Of a stretch of 64,000 bases of DNA, positions 34,050-42,646 are shown piece after piece (position 1 is the stretch's first letter; every line of letters begins with the position of its first letter). The DNA comes from Chryseobacterium populi. Lineage in GTDB: Bacteria; Bacteroidota; Bacteroidia; Flavobacteriales; Weeksellaceae. The DNA is taken from positions 1 to 64,000 of the forward strand of contig NZ_AKJY01000091.1 in NCBI RefSeq assembly GCF_000282115.1, written 5' to 3'. The position numbers and the translations under genes were made by a program. The notes beneath the pieces were generated by a model, which searched no databases, was not told the DNA's origin, and was given only the letters and a program-made list of their open reading frames with translations.

Positions 34050-34901
34050 ATGTCAAAAAAAATAAATATTATATTTTTTTTCACCGCTATTTTTTTCACG
34101 GCAAATGCACAGGAAACAGTTCCGTTCCGGCTTACAAAATACAATAATATCATTGTAAAAGCACTGGTGAATGATCAAGATTCTCTGGACCTTATGTTTC
34201 AAATTGCCATGGGAGATGCCTCAATCTCTCCTGAACGCACACGAAAAGCCGATCATATTATTTTTGATAAAGATGAGATCAGCGATAATAATACGGTACA
34301 GATAGGAAACATTTCAAAGAAAAGCATCCGTTTTTTTGATAATGAAATTACAGGACATGAGGCGGACGGAAAAATAGGAACAGGATTTTTTGCAGGAAAA
34401 GCATTCAAAATCGATTATGATAACAACCAGTTTGTTATTTATGATCAGCTGCCGGATTTAAAAGAGTATCAGCTTATCACCATATTTCCGGAGAGAGATC
34501 AGCTATTCATCAATGCAGACAATATTATTGACGGAAAACAGCAGGAGGGCCATTTTCTTCTTCAATCCGGATATTCCGGCGGGCTGCTTTACAATAATCA
34601 GTTTGCAGAAGATCATCAACTGGATAAGAAACTGCAGGTTACCGGAGAAAAAACGCTGAAAAATTCCAGCGGAAAAAGTGTGATAACCAAACAGGGAATT
34701 TTACCCAAATTTAGAATCGGAAATATCACTATGGAAAATGTTTCTGCCGGATTTTTTGCCGGAGACCTCAAAACACAGAAAGTAAGCTATTTCGGTGCAG
34801 ATACCCTGCGAAGATTTATCTGGATTTTTTCTGCTGACAGGAAAACAGCTTACATTAAACCCAGCAAATATTTTTCTGAACCTTATTTTAAAATCAATTA
34901 A
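34050..34901 (+). CDS. Exported retropepsin-like protein without catalytic aspartates
   Basis: 283 residues. Signal peptide MSKKINIIFFFTAIFFTANA. The two halves resemble the duplicated lobes of aspartyl-protease-like proteins: VKALVNDQDSLDLMFQIAMG, then KIGTGFFAGKAFKIDYDNNQ, then HFLLQSGYSGGLLYNNQF. The D-T-G positions read Q-I-A and Q-S-G, so it should be inactive as a protease. The family call is by pattern only and moderately sure. Confidence 0.75.
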   Translation: MSKKINIIFFFTAIFFTANAQETVPFRLTKYNNIIVKALVNDQDSLDLMFQIAMGDASISPERTRKADHIIFDKDEISDNNTVQIGNISKKSIRFFDNEITGHEADGKIGTGFFAGKAFKIDYDNNQFVIYDQLPDLKEYQLITIFPERDQLFINADNIIDGKQQEGHFLLQSGYSGGLLYNNQFAEDHQLDKKLQVTGEKTLKNSSGKSVITKQGILPKFRIGNITMENVSAGFFAGDLKTQKVSYFGADTLRRFIWIFSADRKTAYIKPSKYFSEPYFKIN

Positions 34902-34968
34902 AAAATAAAAATCCCCGGCTTATGTAGACTGAACGGTATTATTTTGTTTCAGTTTTTCTCCCGCTCTC

Positions 34969-35015
34969 AGACAGTAGAATTTTCTTAACGTTACAGCTTC
35001 CTATGTCATTTTAAT
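34969..35015. repeat. Dispersed intergenic repeat, copy 1
   Basis: ACAGTAGAATTTTCTTAAC, then TTCCTATG and AATT, shared in the same order and spacing with 48596-48640. Both copies lie in non-coding DNA. Confidence 0.7.
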
Positions 35016-35041
35016 TGGGGGTTAGCAATAGACAGGTTTAT

Positions 35042-35542
35042 TTACATTCCCATCGAAGACATCATCATAGACATATAGTAATTGGCACAGTGTAATGAAT
35101 TCATCAATATGATTTCTTTATTGGAAAATATTTCAAAAGCATCAGATGTTTTTATCTGATATTCATAATTCATGATGTTCCATTTCAGGTGCGGTTTCAT
35201 CACCAGAAGTTCGACGCCGTCCTGATCTGTAAGTATAAATGACTCTTTGAAAATACCTCTGTGCTTAAAAACATAACTTTTCTTTTCGTCATCAAAGTAA
35301 GTTTGTATAACAATTTCTCCATTCCAGTTCATTCTGAATTTTAGGAATACTTTTTCTTCCTGCTTAAGCTCAATTGTTGTTCCCCAGAAACCTTTCGGCT
35401 CAACCTGGTAGCTTGAATCTGCCGTTTCTATTATTGCGTTAAACTTAAACCAACTTTTGTAAGACAGCTTCCCGATTAAGTTACCGTCTTTTGTCACATC
35501 AAAAGATAAAGAGCTGTTTGATTTTGCCTGATATTCTGCCAT
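35042..35542 (-). CDS. Tubby/LURP-one-like domain protein (tentative)
   Basis: 166 residues, mostly beta-strands: LSFDVTKDGNLIGKLSY, YQVEPKGFWGTTIELKQ, VIQTYFDDEKKSYVFKHRG, ILTDQDGVELLVMKP. It ends with a methionine-rich helix (YYMSMMMSSMGM). The pattern resembles the LURP-one/tubby-like barrel, but this is a visual judgement. No signal peptide. Function unknown. Confidence 0.75.
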   Translation of the reverse strand: MAEYQAKSNSSLSFDVTKDGNLIGKLSYKSWFKFNAIIETADSSYQVEPKGFWGTTIELKQEEKVFLKFRMNWNGEIVIQTYFDDEKKSYVFKHRGIFKESFILTDQDGVELLVMKPHLKWNIMNYEYQIKTSDAFEIFSNKEIILMNSLHCANYYMSMMMSSMGM

Positions 35543-35593
35543 GGTTATTATTATTTGGTGGAATTTATCTGTTTTTAAACTTTCAAAGCGGGC

Positions 35594-35944
35594 TTACCTG
35601 TTTTTCCAGTTTTTTATTTCTATCCTGTATCTGTTAATGTTTATTTTCTCACTTTGGAACAGATTATTGCTTATTTCTTTTCCGTTTGTAAATTTTGTAT
35701 AAACTACAATTCTATTTGTTGTTGGATCAATTACATAAACAGAATGGCCGTTAAACTCAATGCCTTTCAGTTTTCCATCTTTCAGATAAGCATAAGTAGG
35801 ATGCAACCTATCCCCGTCAAATAATATTTTATCTGAATCAGAAACAAAATTTTGAAATTTGTTTTCAAATTTGTTACGATATGAACACTGAGATAACAAA
35901 AATAAAGCTGAGATATATAATAAAACTTTAATATTTCCTCTCAT
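35594..35944 (-). CDS. Small lipoprotein of unknown function
   Basis: 116 residues. Lipobox in LLYISALFLLSQCSYRN with C20. The rest has short strands (GKLKGIEFNGHSVYVIDPTT, NRIVVYTKF), with no family I can name. It lies 51 bp upstream of the tubby-like gene on the same strand and could be co-transcribed. Confidence 0.8.
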   Translation of the reverse strand: MRGNIKVLLYISALFLLSQCSYRNKFENKFQNFVSDSDKILFDGDRLHPTYAYLKDGKLKGIEFNGHSVYVIDPTTNRIVVYTKFTNGKEISNNLFQSEKININRYRIEIKNWKNR

Positions 35945-36031
35945 AAATCTTTAACTTCTATCCATAAGTTGCTAATAATGCCGAATTTACACAAATTCTA
36001 TCAATGAACAAATAGTTTAATTTCACCCAAT

Positions 36032-36068
36032 AAAAAAACCTCATAGATTTTCGAAATCTATGAGGTTT
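36032..36068 (-). terminator. Terminator of the pyr/car operon
   Basis: AAACCTCATAGATTT (36036-36050) pairs perfectly with AAATCTATGAGGTTT (36054-36068) around a TCG loop. The A-run to its left is the T-run on the minus strand. Confidence 0.92.
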
Positions 36069-36087
36069 AGAATATTTATTTTTGAAA

Positions 36088-39000
36088 TTACATGGTCTCC
36101 ATTTTGAAGCTCATGCTTTCGATCACTTTCAATATGGCTTCAACTGTATCCATCGAAGTCAGACAAGGGACACCGTTTTCCACACTCATCCTTCTGATCT
36201 GGAATCCGTCTCTTTCTGCCTGTTTTCCTTTTGTCGTTGTGTTTACTACATACTGTACTTTTCCTTTCTGGATCAGGTCGATCAGGTTTACACTTTCTTC
36301 CCCTATTTTGTATCCTATTTTACAAGGAATTCCTTTTTCTTCGAAGAATTTAGCCGTTCCTTCCGTTGCCCAGATCCTGAAGCCTACTTCATGGAATCTT
36401 GTTGCCAGATCTGCTGCTTCCTGCTTATGCTTATCAGCTACCGTAAAGAGAATTGAACCATGCATCGGAACTTTTCTTCCTGCTGCAATCAATCCTTTGT
36501 AAAGGGCTTTTTCCAGTGTGGTATCTTTCCCCATCACTTCTCCCGTCGATTTCATTTCAGGGCCTAAGGAGATATCTACTTTTGTCAGCTTTGAGAATGA
36601 GAATACCGGAACTTTTACAAATACACCTTCTTTATTCGGTACCAGTCCGTTTTTGTAACCTAAATCTTTCAGTTTTTGTCCTAAAATTGCTTTTGTAGCC
36701 AGGTTAGCCATCGGAACATCCGTGATTTTAGAAAGGAAAGGAACCGTTCTTGATGAACGTGGGTTGACTTCGATCACAAAGACATTTCCATCAAACAAAA
36801 CGTATTGTATATTCATTAGTCCTATTACATTCAGTCCTTTCGCCAGTCTTTCCGTATAATCTACCAATGTGTCAATTTCTTTTGGGGAAACATTCTGTGG
36901 CGGATATACTGCGATTGAGTCTCCGGAGTGAACTCCCGCTCTCTCGATGTGCTCCATAATTCCGGGAATAACTACGGTTTCCCCATCACAGATAGCATCT
37001 ACTTCCACTTCTTTTCCGGTAATATACCGGTCGACCAATACCGGGTGTTCCGGGCTTGCATCTACCGCATGTTCCATATAGTGTGCCAGTTCTGTTTCAG
37101 TATACACAATTTCCATTGCCCGACCTCCTAAAACGTAGCTCGGACGTACCAGAACCGGATAACCGATTTCGTTTGCAATTTTTATCGCTTCTTCTTTTGA
37201 TGTGGATGTTTTTCCTAAAGGTTGCGGAATTCCCAGCTCCTGAAGCGCTTTCTCAAATTTATCCCTGTTTTCGGCTCTGTCAAGGTCTTCCAGTGAAGTT
37301 CCCAGGATCTTCACCCCGTGGCTTGCCAGTTTATCGGCCAGGTTAATCGCTGTTTGTCCACCGAACTGAACAACCACCCCTGTTGGTTTCTCAAGCTCGA
37401 TGATATTCATTACATCTTCTTCCGTTAAAGGCTCAAAGTATAATTTATCCGAGATTGAGAAGTCTGTAGAAACCGTTTCAGGGTTATTATTGATGATAAT
37501 CGCTTCATAACCCATTTCTTTGATTGCCCAAACTGAGTGAACCGTTGCGTAATCAAACTCAACCCCTTGTCCGATTCTGATTGGCCCGGAGCCCAAAACG
37601 ATGATTTTTTCTTTATCTGAAACCACACTTTCATTTTCTTCTTCGTAAGTTCCGTAGAAATAAGGGGTTTCACTTTCAAATTCTGCAGCACAGGTGTCTA
37701 CCATTTTATAAACCGGCATCACTCCGTTTTCTTTTCTGAAATTGAAAACTTCTCTTTGTGTTGCATCCCAAAGGACAGCGATATTCAGATCGGCAAAACC
37801 TAATTTTTTCGCTTTGATTAAAGTTTCCTTATCAAATTTATGGTCTGCAATTTCTTTTTCAAAATCAATCAGTTTTTTGATCTTCCAGATGAAGAATTTA
37901 TCTATTTTACTCCATTCTACGATCTGCTCCCAGTCATAGCCTCTTCTTAGAGCATCACCGATAATGAATAATCTTTCATCATCACAAACTTTTATTCTTC
38001 TTTCAATTTCTTCATCTGTAAGAGCTAAAGCCTGTTTTGTTTTTAAGCCTAAATGTCTGATTCCCGTTTCCAGGGAACGGATGGCTTTTTGTAAAGACTC
38101 TTCGAAATTCCTTCCGATTGCCATTACCTCTCCTGTTGCTTTCATCTGTGTTGAAAGTCTTCTGTCTGCTGTTTCGAATTTATCGAAAGGGAATCTTGGG
38201 AATTTAGTCACCACATAATCCAAAGCCGGTTCAAAGCACGCATAAGTTTTGCCTGTTACTGGATTCATGATTTCATCTAAGGTTAAACCTACTGCAATTT
38301 TAGCGGCAATCTTAGCAATCGGGTATCCTGTTGCCTTACTTGCTAAAGCTGATGAACGGGATACTCTTGGATTTACTTCGATGATATAGTAGTTGAATGA
38401 ATGTGGGTCTAAAGCCAGCTGCACGTTACATCCACCTTCAATTCCCAAAGCTCTGATGATTTTCAGGGAGGCATTTCTCAGCAGCTGGTATTCTCTGTCT
38501 GAAAGTGTCTGAGACGGTGCTACGACGATAGAATCTCCTGTGTGAACTCCTACAGGATCTATATTTTCCATGTTACAAACCACAATTGCATTGTCGTTGG
38601 CGTCACGCATTACTTCGTATTCGATTTCTTTGAAACCTGCGATTGATTTTTCAATAAGACATTGTGTTACCGGGCTGTATTTCAATCCTAATTCTGCAAT
38701 TTCTTTCAATTCAGCTTCATTGGAAGCGATCCCACCTCCTGTTCCACCCATAGTGAATGCAGGACGAACGATCACAGGGTACCCGATTTTATCAGCAAAA
38801 TTAAGTGCTCCTTCTACGGTGTTTACAATATCAGATTCAGGAACCGGCTCATTCAGCTCCCGCATCAGTTCACGGAATAAATCTCTGTCTTCCGCTCTGT
38901 TGATCGCTGAAAGAGTTGTTCCCAACACTTCAACTTTACATTCTTCAAGAATTCCTGATTTTTCCAGCTCCACTGCCATATTCAGTCCCGTTTGTCCTCC

Positions 39001-39270
39001 AAGAGTCGGTAAAAGCGCATCCGGACGTTCTTTTCTGATGATGTGGCTTACAAACTGAAGGGATATCGGCTCAATATATACTTTATCTGCGATTTCCACA
39101 TCCGTCATAATCGTTGCCGGGTTTGAATTGATCAGAATCACCTTATAGCCTTCTTCTCTCAGAGAAAGACAAGCCTGTGTTCCTGCATAATCAAATTCCG
39201 CAGCCTGACCGATGATGATAGGCCCGGAACCTATTACTAAAATTGTTTTTATATCTGTACGTTTTGCCAT
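36088..39270 (-). CDS. carB: Carbamoyl-phosphate synthase large subunit
   Basis: 1060 residues with two homologous ATP-grasp halves, each opening with the same motif ([20 protein letters not shown] and [18 protein letters not shown]). Each half is followed by biotin-carboxylase-like active-site motifs ([38 protein letters not shown]). The C-terminal allosteric domain ends near [12 protein letters not shown] (here [12 protein letters not shown]). It makes carbamoyl phosphate for pyrimidine and arginine synthesis. It is the last gene of the pyrB-carA-carB unit, separated from carA by the four-helix gene and its repeats. Confidence 0.97.
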   Translation of the reverse strand: MAKRTDIKTILVIGSGPIIIGQAAEFDYAGTQACLSLREEGYKVILINSNPATIMTDVEIADKVYIEPISLQFVSHIIRKERPDALLPTLGGQTGLNMAVELEKSGILEECKVEVLGTTLSAINRAEDRDLFRELMRELNEPVPESDIVNTVEGALNFADKIGYPVIVRPAFTMGGTGGGIASNEAELKEIAELGLKYSPVTQCLIEKSIAGFKEIEYEVMRDANDNAIVVCNMENIDPVGVHTGDSIVVAPSQTLSDREYQLLRNASLKIIRALGIEGGCNVQLALDPHSFNYYIIEVNPRVSRSSALASKATGYPIAKIAAKIAVGLTLDEIMNPVTGKTYACFEPALDYVVTKFPRFPFDKFETADRRLSTQMKATGEVMAIGRNFEESLQKAIRSLETGIRHLGLKTKQALALTDEEIERRIKVCDDERLFIIGDALRRGYDWEQIVEWSKIDKFFIWKIKKLIDFEKEIADHKFDKETLIKAKKLGFADLNIAVLWDATQREVFNFRKENGVMPVYKMVDTCAAEFESETPYFYGTYEEENESVVSDKEKIIVLGSGPIRIGQGVEFDYATVHSVWAIKEMGYEAIIINNNPETVSTDFSISDKLYFEPLTEEDVMNIIELEKPTGVVVQFGGQTAINLADKLASHGVKILGTSLEDLDRAENRDKFEKALQELGIPQPLGKTSTSKEEAIKIANEIGYPVLVRPSYVLGGRAMEIVYTETELAHYMEHAVDASPEHPVLVDRYITGKEVEVDAICDGETVVIPGIMEHIERAGVHSGDSIAVYPPQNVSPKEIDTLVDYTERLAKGLNVIGLMNIQYVLFDGNVFVIEVNPRSSRTVPFLSKITDVPMANLATKAILGQKLKDLGYKNGLVPNKEGVFVKVPVFSFSKLTKVDISLGPEMKSTGEVMGKDTTLEKALYKGLIAAGRKVPMHGSILFTVADKHKQEAADLATRFHEVGFRIWATEGTAKFFEEKGIPCKIGYKIGEESVNLIDLIQKGKVQYVVNTTTKGKQAERDGFQIRRMSVENGVPCLTSMDTVEAILKVIESMSFKMETM

Positions 39271-39280
39271 TTTCTATTTT

Positions 39281-39314
39281 AGATATGAGATGCTAGATGT
39301 CAGATTCGAGACTT
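39281..39314. repeat. Inverted repeat, left end of the four-helix unit
   Basis: A 34-bp AGAT-rich stretch (AGATATGAGATGCTAGATGT and onward). It is about 26/34 identical to the reverse complement of 39686-39719. It lies between the four-helix gene and carB. Confidence 0.7.
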
Positions 39315-39327
39315 CCAGCATTGTGTT

Positions 39328-39681
39328 TTATTTTTTTAAATTAGACTTAAATGAATAAATCATTTTTTGAATTTCATTCAGATTTGATATTAAACTATTG
39401 ACTTTATCAGTATTGAGTAAATTTAATTCTCTTGTTAAAATTAATTGGGTCTGTAATTCAAACGAAGAAGCGTTCGCAATTCCAAGAAAATGATAAAACT
39501 CTCTATCGCTATTTCTTCCAGCTCCTTCAGCAATATTTGACGGAATTGAAACTACTGACCTTTTAATTTGAGAGATCAATCCAAACTTTTCATCTTTTGG
39601 TAAATCAACACAAATAATATAAATCTCTTTTGCGAGTTCTATTGATTTCTGCCAGAAAAGTAATTTCTCAAAATTATGCAT
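39328..39681 (-). CDS. Four-helix-bundle (S23/IVP family) protein
   Basis: 117 residues. The family signature is visible as LLFWQKSIELAKEIY, LISQIKRSVVSIPSNIAEG and REFYHFLGIANASSFELQTQL. These proteins were first found in 23S rRNA intervening sequences and are related to the Avd accessory protein of diversity-generating retroelements. Here the gene sits inside the car operon, flanked on both sides by 34-bp imperfect inverted repeats. This suggests insertion as a unit. The molecular function is unknown. Confidence 0.92.
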   Translation of the reverse strand: MHNFEKLLFWQKSIELAKEIYIICVDLPKDEKFGLISQIKRSVVSIPSNIAEGAGRNSDREFYHFLGIANASSFELQTQLILTRELNLLNTDKVNSLISNLNEIQKMIYSFKSNLKK

Positions 39682-39685
39682 GGTA

Positions 39686-39719
39686 AAGTCTGTTATCTGA
39701 TATCTATTATCTGAAATCT
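39686..39719. repeat. Inverted repeat, right end of the four-helix unit
   Basis: It reads AAGTCTGTTATCTGATATCT and onward. It pairs with 39281-39314 as an imperfect inverted repeat, enclosing the four-helix gene in a 439-bp unit. Confidence 0.7.
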
Positions 39720-39722
39720 AAA

Positions 39723-40796
39723 TTACTTTTTAAAGTTCTCCATTAAATCAATGAACTCATCAAACAGGTAATTCGCATCTTCCGGGCCCGGGCTGGCTTC
39801 GGGGTGGTACTGCACTGAGAAGCAAGGATAGATTTTATGTTTCAGTCCTTCGTTGGTTCTGTCGTTCAGGGCGATGTGGGTTTCAATTAAATCTGTGTCT
39901 TTAAGGCTTTCCTGATCTACTGCATAACCGTGGTTTTGAGAGGTGATGGAAACTTTATTTTTTTCCAGGTCTAAAACTGGGTGATTCCCACCTCTGTGCC
40001 CAAACTTTAATTTGAAAGTTTTTGCTCCGCAAGCCAAACCTATTAGCTGATGTCCCAAACAGATTCCGAAGATCGGAACTTTTCCTAATAACCCGCGGAT
40101 CATTTCTAATGCATGAGGATTGTCTTCAGGGTCACCGGGACCGTTTGAAAGCATAATTCCGTCAGGATCCATTAATAAAATTTCTTCTGCCGTTGTATCT
40201 TGTGAAACTACGATGATATCACAGTTTCTTTGAGAAAGTTCTCTGATAATTCCTAATTTGGAACCGAAATCAACCAATACTACTTTAAAACCTCTTCCCG
40301 GGTTTGCATATGGTGTTTTTGTGGAAACCATTTCTACCTGGTTTGTAGGGAACACTGTAGATTTTAATTCTTCAGCCACTGCATTTTCATCTGCATCAGC
40401 ATTTACAATTTTCCCTTTCACAACTCCGGAGTTACGAAGAATTCTTGTCAGTCTTCTTGTATCAATTCCTGAAATCCCTGAAAGGTTTTTCTTTTTGAAT
40501 AATTCATCTAAAGTAATCTGTGTCCGGAAATTGGATGGCAGGTCACAGACTTCCTTTACAATAAGCCCTTTGATTGCAGGCTCGATACTTTCATAATCAT
40601 CTCTATTAATCCCATAGTTTCCGATAAGCGGATAAGTCATGCAAACAATCTGACCGCAGTATGAAGGATCAGAAATCAATTCCTGATAACCTGTCATTCC
40701 TGTATTGAAAACCACTTCTCCGGCAGTTTCCAATTCTGTTCCGAAACCTTCTCCATGAAATACTTCACCGGACTCCAGTATTAATTTTTTCTTCAT
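39723..40796 (-). CDS. carA: Carbamoyl-phosphate synthase small subunit
   Basis: 357 residues. The N-terminal CarA domain reads GTELETAGEVVFNTGMTGYQ and PLIGNYG. The class I glutamine amidotransferase domain has nucleophile C246 (FGICLGHQLI) and the His-Glu pair in VQYHPEASPGP. It supplies ammonia from glutamine to CarB. It lies between pyrB and the four-helix unit, 85 bp after pyrB. Confidence 0.97.
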   Translation of the reverse strand: MKKKLILESGEVFHGEGFGTELETAGEVVFNTGMTGYQELISDPSYCGQIVCMTYPLIGNYGINRDDYESIEPAIKGLIVKEVCDLPSNFRTQITLDELFKKKNLSGISGIDTRRLTRILRNSGVVKGKIVNADADENAVAEELKSTVFPTNQVEMVSTKTPYANPGRGFKVVLVDFGSKLGIIRELSQRNCDIIVVSQDTTAEEILLMDPDGIMLSNGPGDPEDNPHALEMIRGLLGKVPIFGICLGHQLIGLACGAKTFKLKFGHRGGNHPVLDLEKNKVSITSQNHGYAVDQESLKDTDLIETHIALNDRTNEGLKHKIYPCFSVQYHPEASPGPEDANYLFDEFIDLMENFKK

Positions 40797-40881
40797 TTTT
40801 TTATTTATCTCTTTATTCTATGTAATTTCTTTTGTACAATGTATAAGGTCAGTTGCAGAATGTATTTTTTACTTTTTACAA

Positions 40882-41772
40882 TTATTTAAAAGTATGGCCT
40901 TTTTGTTCTAAAACTTCTTTCAAAATTGCCATTCTTGCGAAGACACCGTTCTGCATCTGTTTAAAGATCCTTGAACGTTCACATTCTACTAAATCTGTAT
41001 CGATCTCCACCCCCCTGTTGATCGGAGCCGGGTGCATAATGATCGCTTCTTTTTTCATTGCCTTCTCTCTTTCTTTGGTCAAACCATATTTTCTATGATA
41101 TTCTGACGCGGAGAAACTCATTTTTGCATCATGTCTTTCATGCTGGATTCTTAACAGCATCAGAACATCCACATCATGAATCAATTCATCTACAGCCAGA
41201 TAAGTCCCGTTGATCAAAGCCCCTTCATCAAACCATTGCTCCGGTCCCGAGAAATATACTTTAGCACCTAATCTTCTTAATGCTTCTGCATTGGAGTTGG
41301 CTACACGGCTGTGTTTTACATCGCCTACAATTCCGATTTTCAGGCCTTCAAATTTCCCGAATTCCTGATAGATTGTCATCAGATCCAGCATACATTGCGA
41401 AGGGTGGTTTCCTGTTCCGTCTCCTCCATTGATTACAGGAATGCTGATATTTTTCAGTTCTTCAAAATAGCGGTCTTTCTTGTCTCTGATCACGACTAAA
41501 TTTACGCCTAAACTTTCTATTGTTTTTACCGTATCGTATAAACTTTCACCTTTATTTACAGAACTGTGAGATGCATCGAAAGGTACTACCTGTAAACCTA
41601 GTTTTCTTTCAGCAATATCAAAGCTTGTTTTCGTTCTTGTACTGTCTTCAAAGAAAAGATTTGAGCAAAAAACTTCTCCTTCAATTTTGACAGTTTTTCC
41701 ATTGGCAAAAGCGAGTGCTTCTGTCAGTATACTGTTGATTCTCTCGGTACTTAGTTCTGTAATCGTAAACAT
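40882..41772 (-). CDS. pyrB: Aspartate carbamoyltransferase catalytic subunit
   Basis: 296 residues. The carbamoyl-phosphate loop is [11 protein letters not shown] (S-T-R-T-K). [11 protein letters not shown] gives the conserved HPxQ motif, and [13 protein letters not shown] the late active-site motif. It makes N-carbamoyl-aspartate, the first committed step of pyrimidine synthesis. No pyrI follows. It is the first gene of the operon and is preceded by a leader peptide and terminator (41794-41891), which suggests attenuation. Confidence 0.97.
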   Translation of the reverse strand: MFTITELSTERINSILTEALAFANGKTVKIEGEVFCSNLFFEDSTRTKTSFDIAERKLGLQVVPFDASHSSVNKGESLYDTVKTIESLGVNLVVIRDKKDRYFEELKNISIPVINGGDGTGNHPSQCMLDLMTIYQEFGKFEGLKIGIVGDVKHSRVANSNAEALRRLGAKVYFSGPEQWFDEGALINGTYLAVDELIHDVDVLMLLRIQHERHDAKMSFSASEYHRKYGLTKEREKAMKKEAIIMHPAPINRGVEIDTDLVECERSRIFKQMQNGVFARMAILKEVLEQKGHTFK

Positions 41773-41793
41773 AATATCTTAATTTTTTCACAT

Positions 41794-41820
41794 AAAAAAA
41801 GCGAAGACAAAATCTTCGCT
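41794..41820 (-). terminator. Leader terminator (attenuator) before pyrB
   Basis: AGCGAAGA (minus strand, 41820-41813), loop, TCTTCGCT (41807-41800), then T6. It lies 22 bp upstream of the pyrB ATG on the same strand. Its first base is the last base of the leader stop codon. Confidence 0.85.
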
Positions 41821-41891
41821 TAATAACAATAAATATCGTAAAGGGCGCTTTCGCCCGGTAAATCTAATGATATAAATACTCTTTTATTCAT
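41820..41891 (-). CDS. Putative pyrB leader peptide
   Basis: A 23-codon frame from ATG (41891-41889) to TAA (41822-41820), beginning MNKRVFISLDLP and ending YDIYCY. The stop codon touches the attenuator stem. A GC-rich hairpin (41843-41856, GGGCG/CGCCC) lies inside it, followed by a U-rich stretch (TTTATTGTTATT). This is the arrangement of the enterobacterial pyrBI leader, where UTP-dependent pausing couples translation to terminator escape. The promoter's -7 box ends 6 bp before the ATG, so translation would be nearly leaderless. Confidence 0.6.
   Translation of the reverse strand: MNKRVFISLDLPGESALYDIYCY
41843..41856 (-). promoter_or_regulatory. Pause-type hairpin in the pyrB leader
   Basis: GGGCG (41843-41847) pairs with CGCCC (41852-41856) around a 4-base loop. 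It lies 23 bases before the attenuator stem in the direction of transcription. A role as transcription pause site is inferred. Confidence 0.6.
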
Positions 41892-41897
41892 TAGGTG

Positions 41898-41928
41898 CAA
41901 AGATATAAAAATTTACCGACATGGCAAA
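41898..41928 (-). promoter_or_regulatory. Promoter of the pyr/car operon
   Basis: Minus strand TTTG (41928-41925), 19-bp spacer, TATCTTTG (41905-41898). The start of transcription would fall near 41892. Confidence 0.8.
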
Positions 41929-42015
41929 ATCTAAATTCAAAAAAAAATTAAAAACCTTAACCATCCATTATTTTCATTTTTTCTTAATATTTTTGTTATC
42001 TTTCAAACTTACCGT

Positions 42016-42477
42016 ATGGACGCAAAAGATAAATTGATTCTCAGCATTATTCAGGAAGACTCTACTTTTTCTGTAAAAGAAATTTCAGAAAAGATAGGCC
42101 TTACCTTTACTCCAACGTATGAACGTATCAAACAATTGGAGAAACAAGGAATTATTGAAAAATATGTAGGGCTTTTAAACCGTGAAAAACTGGGCCTTAA
42201 TATTGTTGTTTACTGCAATATCCGTCTTAAAGAGCAATCTCAGAAAGTACTCGAAACCTTTGAAAAAAACATTGGGAAGCATGATGAAGTACAGGAAATC
42301 ATCAGCCTTTCCGGTGAATATGATTATATGCTGAAGATTATTGCAAAGGATATTAATTCTTATAATGACTTCGCAGTCAATGTTATCTCAAACATTCCTA
42401 ATATTGGGCAGTACCACAGCTCCATCGTCCTGCATGAGGTGAAAAAATCTACCAAATTTAAAATCGATCTGGAATAA
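42016..42477 (+). CDS. Lrp/AsnC-family transcriptional regulator
   Basis: 153 residues. The N-terminal HTH covers about 1-55 (DKLILSIIQEDSTFSVKEISEKIGL, YERIKQLEKQGIIEKYVGLL). The C-terminal RAM domain covers 65-150 (VQEIISLSGEYDYMLKIIAKD). It probably senses an amino acid. It is divergent from the pyr operon and adjacent to the arginine cluster; regulation of either is a guess from position. Confidence 0.93.
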   Translation: MDAKDKLILSIIQEDSTFSVKEISEKIGLTFTPTYERIKQLEKQGIIEKYVGLLNREKLGLNIVVYCNIRLKEQSQKVLETFEKNIGKHDEVQEIISLSGEYDYMLKIIAKDINSYNDFAVNVISNIPNIGQYHSSIVLHEVKKSTKFKIDLE

Positions 42478-42483
42478 ATTTTA

Positions 42484-42622
42484 TTTTGATCGCAAGGCTA
42501 AACAAGGCCACTTCACTCAATTTTAAAGACAGTATTTGCATTGTATTGCCTGGTTAAGTTTACGCCTTTTTACCTCTTCCGTAAATTAGAATTATTTTTC
42601 GTCTGTCTTTGCGATAAAAACC
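42484..42622. repeat. Small inverted-repeat element
   Basis: TTTTGATCGCAAGGCTAAAC (42484-42503) and the reverse complement of 42601-42622 (TTTTTATCGCAAAGACAGAC) match at about 15 of 20 positions, inverted at the ends of a roughly 140-bp non-coding stretch. Confidence 0.5.
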
Positions 42623-42646
42623 ATTTATAATCAGACAGACTAAATT

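Noticed and set aside
36092..39058. Several plus-strand open frames opposite carB
   Set aside because: They are complements of a well-conserved gene with no signals of their own.
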